Below are positions 38,129 to 47,090 of a stretch of DNA of 54,572 bases, one piece after another. Within the stretch, counting starts at the first letter, position 1. Every line of letters begins with the position of its first letter. This stretch comes from JANQGH01 sp039177555. Lineage in GTDB: Bacteria > Pseudomonadota > Alphaproteobacteria > DSM-16000 > Inquilinaceae. The DNA lies in the NCBI GenBank assembly GCA_039177555.1, contig JBCDFV010000028.1:1-54572 (forward strand), written 5' to 3'. A model generated the notes under the pieces. The model was not told where the DNA came from, did no database searches, and was given only the letters and a program-made list of their open reading frames with translations. Made by a program: the position numbers and the translations under genes.

Positions 38129-40252
38129 ATGGATAACCAGCGTAATCTTATCATAGCGGTCGTATTGGCCATCGCCATCCTGCTGGGATTCCAGATCTTC
38201 GTCGAGGGACCGCGCCAGGCTCAACAGCAGGTCGTCAACCAGGCAACCGACATTGCCGAAGGTATCGCGGGCGAAGGCCTCACCGGCCTGCCGCCGAACG
38301 CCCAGGTGGCGCCCGGCACGGACACCCAGGCGCTGGTTCAGGAGATGTTGGCCCAGACCGTCGATCGGGACGAGGCGTTGGCAACGGTGCCGAGGGTCAT
38401 CATCGACACGCCGCGTCTGCACGGGTCGCTGTCGCTGGTCGGCGCGCGGATCGACGATCTGACCCTGGCCGACTATCGCGAGACGGTCGACCCCGACAGT
38501 CCCGAGGTGACCCTGCTGTCGCCGCCGAACGCGCCCGACCCGTATTATGCCGATTTCGGCTGGGCGCCGACCGATCCGTCGATACCGGTTCCGACGAACG
38601 ATACCGAATGGACGGCCGACGCCGACGTGCTGACATTCGACCAGCCGGTAACCCTGACGTGGGACAATGGCGCCGGGCTGACGTTCGAGCGGGTCGTGGC
38701 GGTCGACCAGGACTACATGTTCACCGTCACCCAGCGGGTCTTCAACCAGTCCGTCAACGGTGTCGCCCTTCGCCCCTTTGGCCGCATCATGCGTTTCGGC
38801 ACGCCGGAGGTGCTGGGCTTCTTCATCCTGCATGAAGGGCCTTACGGGGTCTTCAACGGCACGCTGGACGAATACGACTATGGCGACCTGGTCGATGACG
38901 GCCAGATCGTAACCGACAGCACCGGCGGCTGGCTGGGCTTCACCGACAAGTATTGGATGGTCGCCCTGGTGCCGGACCAGCAAACGGCGATCCAGGCACA
39001 ATTCGCCCACTCACAACCCGCGTCGCGCGACCAGTACTTCGCGACCTTTGCCGCCGACACCATGGTTGTACCGGCCCGTGGCAGCGTCGAGATCACCAAT
39101 CATCTCTTCGCCGGGGCGAAGGAAGTCGATGTCATCGACATGTATGAGACGACGCTGGGGATCGACAATTTCGACCTGGCGATCGATTGGGGCTGGTTCT
39201 ACTTCCTGACCCGGCCGGTGTTCTGGGCGCTGAACATCATTCACGGCTTGATCGGCAATTTCGGCGTCTCGATTCTGGTCTTCACCGTCTTTATCAAGCT
39301 GCTGTTCTTCCCGCTCGCCAACAAGTCCTACAAGTCCATGTCGCGGATGAAGGCGCTGCAACCGCAGATGACCGAAATCCGCGACCGCTACAAGGACGAC
39401 CGCCAGAAGATGAACCAGGCGGTCATGGAGATGTACAAGCGCGAGAAGGTCAATCCGGCCTCCGGCTGCCTGCCCATATTGCTGCAGATCCCGGTGTTTT
39501 TCGCGCTGTACAAGGTGCTGTTCGTCACCATCGAAATGCGCCACGCGCCGTTTTTCGGCTGGATTCAGGATCTCTCGGCGGTCGACCCGACCTCGATCTG
39601 GAACCTGTTCGGCCTGCTGCCGTGGACGCCGCAGGACTATCTGCCGTCCTTCATGGTGCTGGGCGCCTGGCCCATCATCATGGGCGTCACGATGTACCTG
39701 CAGCAAAAGCTGAACCCCGCGCCGACGGACCCGATTCAAAAGCGCATCATCGGCGCCTTCCCCTTCGTCTTCACCTTCCTGCTGTCGACCTTCCCGGCCG
39801 GTCTGGTGATCTACTGGGCCTGGAACAACACCCTGTCGATCCTCCAGCAATGGGTGATCATGAAGCGCATGGGCGTGAAGATCGGCGGCGGACTGGAGCA
39901 ATCGGCGCTGACCACGACCGCGCCGCCATCGGTCCAGCGCAAGAAGTCGAAGGATGAGGACGGCGAAAAGCCGGCCAACGGGCAGCGCAGGAAGAAGCCC
40001 GCGGCAAAGGCCGGCAACGGCGGTGCCGCCAAAACCCAGGCGAATGGGCAGCGCAAGAAGAGGCCGGCGGCAAAGGCCGCCAACACCGGCACGGCAAATG
40101 CCCAGGCGAAGAAGAAGGCACCGGCCAACGCCGACAAGCCGACCGGAACCGGAGGCGGCGCCCAGCGCAAGCGCAGCGGTTCGAACGCCAAGCGCCCGTC
40201 CGGCGGCGGCAATCGCCGCAACGGGCGCCGCACCGGCAGCCGCCGCACTTAG
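38129..40252 (+). CDS. yidC: Membrane protein insertase YidC with extended basic C-terminal tail
   Basis: A 707-residue insertase, longer than the 560-620 typical of alphaproteobacteria. The N-terminal helix (NLIIAVVLAIAILLGFQIF) is followed by the large periplasmic domain and the five-helix core: WGWFYFLTRPVFWALNIIHGLIGNFGVSIL, FPLANKSYKSMSRMKALQP and ASGCLPILLQIPVFFALYKVLF. After the last helix (about residue 590) comes a tail of about 110 residues rich in Lys, Arg, Ala and Asn, with two near-repeats of NGQR+KPAAKA. Basic tails of YidC help bind the ribosome. The ATG at 38129 follows GGAG; a TTG immediately before is less likely. Confidence 0.96.
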   Translation: MDNQRNLIIAVVLAIAILLGFQIFVEGPRQAQQQVVNQATDIAEGIAGEGLTGLPPNAQVAPGTDTQALVQEMLAQTVDRDEALATVPRVIIDTPRLHGSLSLVGARIDDLTLADYRETVDPDSPEVTLLSPPNAPDPYYADFGWAPTDPSIPVPTNDTEWTADADVLTFDQPVTLTWDNGAGLTFERVVAVDQDYMFTVTQRVFNQSVNGVALRPFGRIMRFGTPEVLGFFILHEGPYGVFNGTLDEYDYGDLVDDGQIVTDSTGGWLGFTDKYWMVALVPDQQTAIQAQFAHSQPASRDQYFATFAADTMVVPARGSVEITNHLFAGAKEVDVIDMYETTLGIDNFDLAIDWGWFYFLTRPVFWALNIIHGLIGNFGVSILVFTVFIKLLFFPLANKSYKSMSRMKALQPQMTEIRDRYKDDRQKMNQAVMEMYKREKVNPASGCLPILLQIPVFFALYKVLFVTIEMRHAPFFGWIQDLSAVDPTSIWNLFGLLPWTPQDYLPSFMVLGAWPIIMGVTMYLQQKLNPAPTDPIQKRIIGAFPFVFTFLLSTFPAGLVIYWAWNNTLSILQQWVIMKRMGVKIGGGLEQSALTTTAPPSVQRKKSKDEDGEKPANGQRRKKPAAKAGNGGAAKTQANGQRKKRPAAKAANTGTANAQAKKKAPANADKPTGTGGGAQRKRSGSNAKRPSGGGNRRNGRRTGSRRT

Positions 40253-40290
40253 TCTTCCGCACCTGTTACCGGCCGTGGACCGGCCAACCG

Positions 40291-40950
40291 ATGATCGATC
40301 CGCCGACCGAAACCGAAGACGCGCTAGAGACCGGCCGCCACCTGTTCGCCCAAGCCTGCGACTTTCGTTTCGCGGTTGCCGAAGTCGCCCAGATGCCGGC
40401 GGCCGGCTTGCCGGAGGTGGCCTTCGCGGGCCGGTCCAATGTGGGCAAGTCTTCGCTGATCAACGCCTTGACCGGGCGCAAAACCCTGGCCCGTACGTCC
40501 AACACCCCGGGCCGAACGCAGCAGCTGATCTTTTTCGATCTGGGCAGGCGCCTCACTTTGGTGGACCTGCCCGGCTATGGTTACGCCAAGGTCTCGAAAA
40601 GCCTGGTCGCACGCTGGACCAAGCTGTTGCGCGCCTATTTGCGCGGCCGCGTCACCTTGCGACGGGCCTACGTTCTGATCGACGCGCGCCATGGCCCCAA
40701 GGCGACGGACGAAGAGATCATGGCCCTTCTCGACCAGTCCGCCGTGCCCTATCGCATCGTCTTGACCAAGATCGACAAGGTCTCTCAAGCAGACCTGGAC
40801 GCGCTGGTGGCGAGCCTGCGCGAGGACCTGAAACGCCACCCCGCCGCTTTGCCGGAACCGCTCGCAACCAGCGCGGCGAAGTCACTGGGGCTCGACCAGA
40901 TGCGGGCGGACGTCGCGACATTGGCCAACGAACCGGCGCCGCCCGGCTGA
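40291..40950 (+). CDS. engB: Ribosome biogenesis GTPase EngB (YihA/YsxC)
   Basis: A 219-residue GTPase: G1 GRSNVGKSS, G2 region TSNTPGRTQ, G3 DLPGYGYAK, G4 LTKIDK and G5 TSAAKS are all present. It acts in late assembly of the large ribosomal subunit (and in cell division in some species). The N-terminal extension of about 45 residues before the P-loop is usual for alphaproteobacteria. It lies 38 bases after yidC and 57 before argB on the same strand, the conserved yidC-engB-argB order. Confidence 0.97.
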   Translation: MIDPPTETEDALETGRHLFAQACDFRFAVAEVAQMPAAGLPEVAFAGRSNVGKSSLINALTGRKTLARTSNTPGRTQQLIFFDLGRRLTLVDLPGYGYAKVSKSLVARWTKLLRAYLRGRVTLRRAYVLIDARHGPKATDEEIMALLDQSAVPYRIVLTKIDKVSQADLDALVASLREDLKRHPAALPEPLATSAAKSLGLDQMRADVATLANEPAPPG

Positions 40951-41007
40951 TTTCGTCCGCGCAAGCTGCTAACCTCCGCCTTCCTCGCCACCAGCCTCGG
41001 CCGTTCC

Positions 41008-41925
41008 ATGACAGACAAACCGGTATTCGCTGACGCCGCCCCGGGCGATGCATGGCTGCAAAAGGCCAAGACCCTGTCCGAAGCGTTGCCCTTCATGCGA
41101 CGCTATTCCGGCGCCACGTTCGTGATCAAGTATGGCGGCAACGCGATGGGCGACCCCGGCCTGGCGCACGACTTCGCCCGCGACCTGGTGCTGTTGAAGC
41201 AGGTCGGTATCAACCCCGTCGTCGTCCATGGCGGCGGCCCGCAGATCGGCCAGATGCTGGAACGGTTGAACGTCAAGACGACCTTCATCGACGGGCTGCG
41301 CGTCACCGATCAGGATACGGTCGACATCGTCGAGATGGTTCTGTCGGGATCGATCAACAAATCGATCGTTTCGGCCGTGCAATCGGTCGGCGGCCAGGCC
41401 ATCGGTCTGTCCGGCAAGGACGGCGCCCTGATCTCGGCCCGCAAGCTGCGCCGCGCCAAGCGCGACCCCGACAGCCATATCGAACAGGTCCTGGATCTGG
41501 GCTTTGTCGGCGAACCGACGGCGGTGAACCCGGACATTCTGTCGGTGTTTGCGAAGAGCGCGTTCATTCCGATCATCGCCCCCATCGGCATTGGCGAGAA
41601 CGGCGAGACCTACAATATCAACGCCGACACGGCCGCTGGGGCCGTGGCCGGCGCGCTGAACGCCAGCCGCTTCTTCCTGCTGACCGATGTCACCGGCGTT
41701 TTCGACAAGGCGAAGACCTTGATCACCGACCTGCCGGTCGACAAGGCAGAGGCGCTGATGGACGACGGCACGATCTCGGGCGGCATGATCCCCAAGATCG
41801 AAACCTGCGTCTCGGCGGTGAAGGCCGGTGTGGGCGGCGCCGTCATCCTGGACGGCCGGGTGCCCCACGCTCTGTTGCTGGAGATCTTTACCGACGGGGG
41901 CGCGGGGACGTTGATTCACCGGTAG
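41008..41925 (+). CDS. argB: Acetylglutamate kinase
   Basis: A 305-residue amino-acid kinase. The ATP site reads FVIKYGGNAMGD near residue 37 and VVVHGGGPQIGQMLERL near 71; substrate-binding segments are NVKTTFIDGLRVTD, GLSGKDG and NINADTAAGAVAGAL. It phosphorylates N-acetyl-L-glutamate in the second step of arginine synthesis, in the cytoplasm. An N-terminal helix of about 30 residues typical of arginine-sensitive hexameric enzymes is present (QKAKTLSEALPFMRRYSG), so feedback inhibition by arginine is likely. It closes the housekeeping block. Confidence 0.97.
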   Translation: MTDKPVFADAAPGDAWLQKAKTLSEALPFMRRYSGATFVIKYGGNAMGDPGLAHDFARDLVLLKQVGINPVVVHGGGPQIGQMLERLNVKTTFIDGLRVTDQDTVDIVEMVLSGSINKSIVSAVQSVGGQAIGLSGKDGALISARKLRRAKRDPDSHIEQVLDLGFVGEPTAVNPDILSVFAKSAFIPIIAPIGIGENGETYNINADTAAGAVAGALNASRFFLLTDVTGVFDKAKTLITDLPVDKAEALMDDGTISGGMIPKIETCVSAVKAGVGGAVILDGRVPHALLLEIFTDGGAGTLIHR

Positions 41926-42042
41926 CCGGCGTGCGACGAGCATATCGACAAGGCCGGCCGCCGACGCCCCCGATGGCGGCTAAGGGCCTGCCTGGTCGCG
42001 GACTGGATCGCATCGTCGTTGGCGCACCAATTGGGAGCGGGC

Positions 42043-43524
42043 ATGTATTTGGGAATTGATCTCGGCACGTCGGCGGTGAAGGCCATCCTGGTCGACGATG
42101 CCCAGGCAATCATCGGACAGGCATCGGCACCGTTGACCGTCGAACGGCCCCAGCCGCTATGGTCGGAACAGGATCCGGAATCCTGGTGGCAGGCGGCGAT
42201 CAACGCGCTTTCGGCGCTGCGGGCCGATCACTCTGGGCCACTGGCCGACGTGCGGGCAATCGGCCTGTCCGGCCAGATGCATGGCGCCACCTTGTTGGAC
42301 GGCGGCGGCAACCCTCTGCGGCCGGCCATCTTGTGGAATGATGGCCGCAGCTTCGCCGAATGCGCGGCCCTTGAGCGCACGGTTCCTGATCTGACGACGA
42401 TCACCGGCAACCGCGCGATGCCCGGGTTCACCGCGCCCAAGCTGCTTTGGGTAAAGAACCATGAACCCGAAATCTTCGCACGCGTCAGGCGCGTGCTGTT
42501 GCCCAAGGACTATCTGCGACTAAGGCTGACGGGGGAGGCCATCAGCGACATGTCGGATGCCGCCGGCACATTGTGGCTGGATGTCGGCGGCCGACGATGG
42601 TCACCGGCCTTGCTGGATGCCACCGGTCTTGATGAGCAGGCGATGCCATCGCTGGCCGAGGGATCGGATATTGCCGGCCATTTGCGATCCGATATCGCGG
42701 CGGAGATGGGCCTGCCCGCCGGCATTCCCGTGGCCGGCGGCGCCGGCGACAATGCGGGCGGCGCGGCGGGCATCGGTATCGTCGACCCTGGCCGAGCCTT
42801 CGTCTCACTGGGCACATCCGGTGTCGTTTTCGCCGTCAGCGACGGCTTCAGGCCCGATCCGGACAATGGCCTTCACGCTTTCTGCCACTGTCTGCCGGGC
42901 CGCTGGCACCAGATGGCGGTGATCTTGAGCGCGGCGAGCTGTCTCGATTGGGCCGCCAAAGCGTTCGGCTTCGACAGTGTTGCAAGCCTGATCGCGGCAG
43001 CGGAGACCATCGATCCTTCCGACACACTGCCGCTGTTTCTGCCGTATCTTTCGGGGGAGCGGACGCCGCACAACGATCCCAACGCGCAAGGCGTCCTGTT
43101 CGGCCTCACCCATTCGACCGATCGCGCGCAGATGGCCTACGCGGTGCTTGAAGGCGTTGCCTTCGCCCTGGCGGACGGGTTGGACGTCCTGACAGCCGCC
43201 GGCACGGATGTCAGCGCCTTGTCGGTCATCGGCGGCGGCGCTCGCTCGACAGGATGGGGCCAGATGATCGCGTCGGCGTTCGACCGGCCGCTGCACTACC
43301 ACGAAGGGGGCGATGTCGGCCCCGCCTTTGGCGCAGCGCGGCTTGCCAGATTGGCGGCGACGGGCGAGCCCGTCAGCGAGGTCTGTACGGCGCCGCCGAT
43401 CAGGGAGACTGTGGAGCCGGATGCCGCCCTGACCCACTCAATGGCCCCGAGGCGCGCCACCTTTGCTGCCCTCTATCGCGATCTGCGCGACCGTTTCTCC
43501 GCACCCCAGCAACTGTCCGATTGA
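42043..43524 (+). CDS. xylB: Xylulokinase
   Basis: A 493-residue FGGY-family kinase. The first phosphate loop is GIDLGTSAVKAILVD (residues 4-18). The xylulose-specific GLSGQMHGATLLD and LWNDGRS motifs follow, then GAGDNAGGAAGIG and the C-terminal VIGGGARSTGWGQMIASAF. It phosphorylates D-xylulose to xylulose 5-phosphate for the pentose phosphate route. GGGAGCGGGC directly precedes the chosen ATG; an upstream TTG is unlikely. It lies 19 bases before xylA, giving a two-gene xylose operon without a transporter nearby. Confidence 0.95.
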   Translation: MYLGIDLGTSAVKAILVDDAQAIIGQASAPLTVERPQPLWSEQDPESWWQAAINALSALRADHSGPLADVRAIGLSGQMHGATLLDGGGNPLRPAILWNDGRSFAECAALERTVPDLTTITGNRAMPGFTAPKLLWVKNHEPEIFARVRRVLLPKDYLRLRLTGEAISDMSDAAGTLWLDVGGRRWSPALLDATGLDEQAMPSLAEGSDIAGHLRSDIAAEMGLPAGIPVAGGAGDNAGGAAGIGIVDPGRAFVSLGTSGVVFAVSDGFRPDPDNGLHAFCHCLPGRWHQMAVILSAASCLDWAAKAFGFDSVASLIAAAETIDPSDTLPLFLPYLSGERTPHNDPNAQGVLFGLTHSTDRAQMAYAVLEGVAFALADGLDVLTAAGTDVSALSVIGGGARSTGWGQMIASAFDRPLHYHEGGDVGPAFGAARLARLAATGEPVSEVCTAPPIRETVEPDAALTHSMAPRRATFAALYRDLRDRFSAPQQLSD

Positions 43525-43543
43525 AATAGGGAACACAACGGCC

Positions 43544-44866
43544 ATGAGCCCTGCCCCGTACTTCGACATCGACCGGGTCCCGTTTGAGGGGCCGGACACC
43601 AACAACCCGCTGGCGTATCGGTACTACGAGCCTGACCGCCTGGTACTGGGCAAGCCGATGAAAGATCATCTGCGCCTGGCGGTTTGCTACTGGCACAGCT
43701 TCTGCTGGCCCGGCAGCGACATGTTCGGCGCCGGCACGTTCGACCGGCCCTGGTTCGCCGGCGCCGGCGACCCGGACACCATGGAACTGGCCGAACACAA
43801 GCTCGCCGTGGCTTTCGAGTTCTTCGAAAAGCTTGGCACGCCGTTCTTCTGCTTTCACGACGTCGACGCCGTGCCGCTGCCCGACGACCTCGAACAGTCC
43901 CGCCGCAATCTCGATCGCATCGCGTCACTGATGGAACGGGAAATGGACCGGACCGGCGTGAAGCTGTTGTGGGGCACGGCCAACCTGTTTTCGCACCGGC
44001 GCTACATGGCCGGCGCCGCGACCAATCCGGACCCTGCGGTCTTTACCTACGCCGCCGGACAGGTGCGCAACATCCTGGAGGTCACCCATCGGCTCGACGG
44101 CGCCAACTATGTGCTGTGGGGCGGGCGCGAGGGCTACGACACCTTGCTGAACACCGACATGCGGCACGAGGCGGACCAGCTGGGCCGCTTTCTGGCGCTG
44201 GTGGCGGAGCACAAGCACAAGATCGGCTTCAAAGGCACGCTGCTGATCGAACCGAAGCCGATGGAGCCCACTAAGCACCAGTACGATCACGATGCGGCAA
44301 CCGTGCATGCCTTTTTGCAGCGGTATGATCTGGTCGGCGAGTACAAGCTGAACATCGAGGTCAACCATGCCACGCTGGCCGGCCACAGTTACGAGCACGA
44401 CATCGCCTACGCGATCGCCAACGACCTGATGGGGTCGTTCGACATCAATCGCGGGGACCCGCAAAACGGCTGGGACACCGACCAGTTTCCAAATGACGTC
44501 ACCGAGGCCACGCTGGCCCTTTACCGGGTGGTCCGGGCCGGTGGCCTGACGACCGGGGGCTTCAACTTCGACGCCAAACTGCGGCGCCAGTCCACCGATC
44601 CGCTGGACCTGGTCCATGCCCATATCGGCGGCATCGATACCTTGGCCAGGGGGCTGCTGGCCGCCGGGCGGCTGATCGAAGATGGCACGTTGGACAGCTT
44701 CATAAGCGACCGTTACGCGGGTTGGAGCGACGAAGAAGGCCGTGCCATACTGGCCGGGGAGCGCAGCCTGGAAACCCTGGCCGATCGGGCGCAAGCAGAA
44801 CCCGCGCCGGTGCCGGTTTCGGGGCGTCAGGAGTATTTGGAGAACCTGATCAATCGTATCGTGTGA
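43544..44866 (+). CDS. xylA: Xylose isomerase (class II)
   Basis: A 440-residue isomerase of the long, class II type. The catalytic His lies in FFCFHDVDAVP. Metal ligands fall in EPKPMEPTKHQYDHD, NIEVNHATLAGHSYEHD, GSFDINRGDPQNGWDTDQFP and GGFNFDAKLRR, so both metal sites look complete. It converts D-xylose to D-xylulose (also glucose to fructose). AGGGAACAC precedes the ATG. It is translated after xylB and ends 18 bases before the convergent Lrp/AsnC gene. No XylR-type regulator is next to it. Confidence 0.97.
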   Translation: MSPAPYFDIDRVPFEGPDTNNPLAYRYYEPDRLVLGKPMKDHLRLAVCYWHSFCWPGSDMFGAGTFDRPWFAGAGDPDTMELAEHKLAVAFEFFEKLGTPFFCFHDVDAVPLPDDLEQSRRNLDRIASLMEREMDRTGVKLLWGTANLFSHRRYMAGAATNPDPAVFTYAAGQVRNILEVTHRLDGANYVLWGGREGYDTLLNTDMRHEADQLGRFLALVAEHKHKIGFKGTLLIEPKPMEPTKHQYDHDAATVHAFLQRYDLVGEYKLNIEVNHATLAGHSYEHDIAYAIANDLMGSFDINRGDPQNGWDTDQFPNDVTEATLALYRVVRAGGLTTGGFNFDAKLRRQSTDPLDLVHAHIGGIDTLARGLLAAGRLIEDGTLDSFISDRYAGWSDEEGRAILAGERSLETLADRAQAEPAPVPVSGRQEYLENLINRIV

Positions 44867-44884
44867 GCCGCAGCCCTTTCCCGC

Positions 44885-45346
44885 CTATTTCACGTAAGAC
44901 AGAGGCAGGGCCGTGGTGTGTTTGATCTCCTCCATGACGAAGGTGGAGGTCACGTCCGACAGGCCGCCGACCGCGATCAGCCGCTTGTAGACGTCGTCAT
45001 ACGCGGCAATGTCGGGCACGACCAGGCGCAGCAGATAGTCGATCTCGCCGCTCATCCGGTAAAAATCGACGACCTCGGGTATGGCGTCCAGGGCCGTCGC
45101 GAACCGGTCCAGCCATTCCGCGTTGTGTTCGTGGGTCTTGATCGTGACGAACACGGTCGTGCCGACATTCAACTTCACCGGGTCCAGCAAGGCCACCCGG
45201 CGGCGGATGACGCCGGTCTTCTCCAACTTCTGAATACGGCGCCAGCACGGGGTCGCGCTTAAGCCCACCTGTTCGGCAATATCGGCAACCGAGAGGCTGG
45301 AATCCCGCTGCAGGCACGACAGAATTTTTTTATCAATTGCATCCAT
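44885..45346 (-). CDS. Lrp/AsnC family transcriptional regulator
   Basis: A 153-residue regulator: an N-terminal helix-turn-helix (MDAIDKKILSCLQRDSSLSVADIAEQVGLSATPCWRRIQKLEKTGVI pattern, residues 1-45) and a C-terminal RAM ligand domain with VFVTIKTHEHNAEWLDRFATAL and MSGEIDYLLRLVV. It binds an amino acid or similar effector and assembles as an octamer. I set the start at 45346 to match the family N-terminus. A 17-base inverted repeat (45388-45404) 42 bases upstream is a likely autoregulatory site. It converges with xylA; a role in xylose control is unproven. Confidence 0.93.
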   Translation of the reverse strand: MDAIDKKILSCLQRDSSLSVADIAEQVGLSATPCWRRIQKLEKTGVIRRRVALLDPVKLNVGTTVFVTIKTHEHNAEWLDRFATALDAIPEVVDFYRMSGEIDYLLRLVVPDIAAYDDVYKRLIAVGGLSDVTSTFVMEEIKHTTALPLSYVK

Positions 45347-45387
45347 AACGTAGGACACACTGTCAGAGTCTTGGCTGTTTCTTAGTC

Positions 45388-45404
45388 TAGTTTGCACAAA
45401 ACTA
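45388..45404. promoter_or_regulatory. Inverted repeat, candidate Lrp/AsnC operator
   Basis: TAGTTT-GCACA-AAACTA has perfect 6-bp arms in a locally AT-rich stretch of the divergent gap between the AsnC-type gene and the DUF6356 gene. Lrp-family operators are AT-rich imperfect palindromes of about 15 bases, and this one is placed where autoregulation would act. Confidence 0.5.
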
Positions 45405-45460
45405 CCTTGGAAGTCGAGCTATCGTTTCGCCGACATAAACGCGGAAGGAATGCGAGCGCC

Positions 45461-45724
45461 ATGCTGTCAAAACTGTTCACCGACCATCCGTCGTCCGTCG
45501 GCGAGACCTATTGGCAGCATATGGGCATGGCGTTTTCCTTCGCCTTCGCCATGATCAGAGCCGGATTTGCCTGTCTGTTGCACGGCTTCTTCCCATTTCT
45601 GTTCGTCAAGACCGGCAGCCGAACGATCACGGAACTGCATGACCGCATGGTCACCAACCGGTCCCGCCTGCCCCAAGCGGACGATGCCACGGACCGTCAG
45701 CAAGCTGTTAACTGGCAAATTTGA
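45461..45724 (+). CDS. DUF6356 family small membrane protein
   Basis: An 87-residue protein with the pattern MLSKLFTDHPSSVGETYWQHMGMAFSFAFAMIRAGFACLLHGFFPFLFVKTGSRTITELHDRM, well known among alphaproteobacterial small proteins of the DUF6356 family. One or two membrane segments (about 23-48) contain conserved HGFFPFLF. The function is not established. GGAAGGA lies upstream of the ATG. It is divergent from the Lrp/AsnC gene across 114 bases, so it may be controlled by that regulator. Confidence 0.88.
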   Translation: MLSKLFTDHPSSVGETYWQHMGMAFSFAFAMIRAGFACLLHGFFPFLFVKTGSRTITELHDRMVTNRSRLPQADDATDRQQAVNWQI

Positions 45725-45813
45725 CCGCTTGACCTCTTAGCCCTCGGTCCGAACAATCAAGCCTCTTCAACGGCGGTCTTTCGACCGAATTTCGGCTAGA
45801 CAGGGGTTTTGGC

Positions 45814-46179
45814 ATGAAACGAGTTCTCGCAACGATGGCGTTTGCCGCCTTTGGCTTGACGGCCGGCACGGCCAGCGCGGTTTCGACGTCGATCAACTAT
45901 ATGGACCTGCCGCCTGGCATGGACTTGCAGACGTGTTTGAACCGAGGCGATGCCGCGCTGTCGGCAACCGGTTTGTCGCCCCTTTCGCGCACATCCAGTG
46001 CCGCGTGGGCCGAAACCTACGAGGCCGATGCCCTTTTCATCGTCTACTGCATCATGGATCGCGGCATCGCGGTTGTCTCCGCATCGGCCGAACAGGCCCA
46101 AAGGTCCGACGAAATGGGCAACTACATCGACCGGATCATGGACAATTTCGAGAGCCCCCAGTCCGGCGGGCGGAAGTAA
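45814..46179 (+). CDS. Uncharacterised secreted protein
   Basis: A 121-residue protein with a clear Sec signal peptide (MKRVLATMAFAAFGLTAGTASA, cleavage near residue 22). The mature part has two cysteines, in DLQTCLNRGDAALSATG and FIVYCIMDRGIAVVS, which could form a disulfide. The first is the middle of a helix and the second lies in a strand, as in small alpha/beta periplasmic proteins. I do not recognise a family. It lies 89 bases after the DUF6356 gene and 77 before dapF, on the same strand. Confidence 0.8.
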   Translation: MKRVLATMAFAAFGLTAGTASAVSTSINYMDLPPGMDLQTCLNRGDAALSATGLSPLSRTSSAAWAETYEADALFIVYCIMDRGIAVVSASAEQAQRSDEMGNYIDRIMDNFESPQSGGRK

Positions 46180-46256
46180 CCCTCGCGAGACAAGCAAGGG
46201 CGCCATGCGTCTGCGGTCCGGTGCATTGAAACGGATTCCGGCCTATATCTGCGGCC

Positions 46257-47090
46257 ATGGGTATTCCGTTTTTGAAGATGCACGGGCTGGGCAACGACTT
46301 TGTTGTCATTGACGATCGGGCAGCCGTCGGCCGGGTTGACCAAACACTCGCGGTCAAACTGGCCGATCGGCGCCTGGGTGTCGGCTGTGATCAGGTGATT
46401 GTGCTGGAGCCGTCGCAGCGTGGCGACGTGTTCATGCGCATTTTCAATCCCGATGGCAGCGAGGTAGAATCCTGCGGCAACGCAACGCGCTGCGTCGCTG
46501 ATCTGGTGTTTGGCGAGTCCAGCACTGAAGAGGCGGTGATCGAGACGCGCGGCGGCCTGTTGGCCTGCAATCGCGCGAACGACGATATGATCACGGTCGA
46601 TATGGGCCCGGCCCGGTTCGGCTGGCAGGACATTCCGCTGGCCCACGCGGTTCCGGACACGGCCCATCTGCCAGTCGCGCTGGACGACCTGACCGACCCG
46701 GTCGGCGTTTCGATCGGCAATCCGCACTGCGCGTTCTTCGTTCCCGACGCCGAAGCGGTCGCCATCGAGCGGCTGGGTCCGTTGATCGAGACCGACAGCC
46801 TGTTTCCGGCGCGCACGAACGTAGAGTTCGTGCAGGTGATCGCACCCGATCACCTGCGCATGCGCGTTTGGGAGCGGGGCGCCGGTGTCACGCTCGCCTG
46901 CGGTTCCGGCGCTTGCGCCTCGGCCGCCGCCGCCGTTAAACGCAAGCTCGCCACCCCGCGCATGGCGATCGATCTCGACGGCGGCAGGCTTTGGCTGGAT
47001 GCCAGCGATCTGGACCACATCCTGATGACCGGCCCGACCGAACTGGCCTATCGAGGCAACTGGCCGACCGACGATGCCCAGGCCGGCTGA
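46257..47090 (+). CDS. dapF: Diaminopimelate epimerase
   Basis: A 277-residue epimerase. The two catalytic cysteines are in ESCGNATRC (Cys73) and ACGSGAC (Cys215), each in the family pattern. FLKMHGLGNDFVVID opens the protein. It interconverts LL- and meso-diaminopimelate for lysine and peptidoglycan synthesis. The ATG at 46257 lacks a strong ribosome site but gives the expected N-terminus. It overlaps the mtaB gene by 17 bases if the latter begins at its first ATG, the dapF-mtaB order found widely in alphaproteobacteria. Confidence 0.97.
   Translation: MGIPFLKMHGLGNDFVVIDDRAAVGRVDQTLAVKLADRRLGVGCDQVIVLEPSQRGDVFMRIFNPDGSEVESCGNATRCVADLVFGESSTEEAVIETRGGLLACNRANDDMITVDMGPARFGWQDIPLAHAVPDTAHLPVALDDLTDPVGVSIGNPHCAFFVPDAEAVAIERLGPLIETDSLFPARTNVEFVQVIAPDHLRMRVWERGAGVTLACGSGACASAAAAVKRKLATPRMAIDLDGGRLWLDASDLDHILMTGPTELAYRGNWPTDDAQAG

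Noticed and set aside
45347..45460. A riboswitch or small RNA in the asnC-DUF6356 gap
   Set aside because: Only 114 bases are present with one short repeat. No conserved aptamer pattern was recognised.
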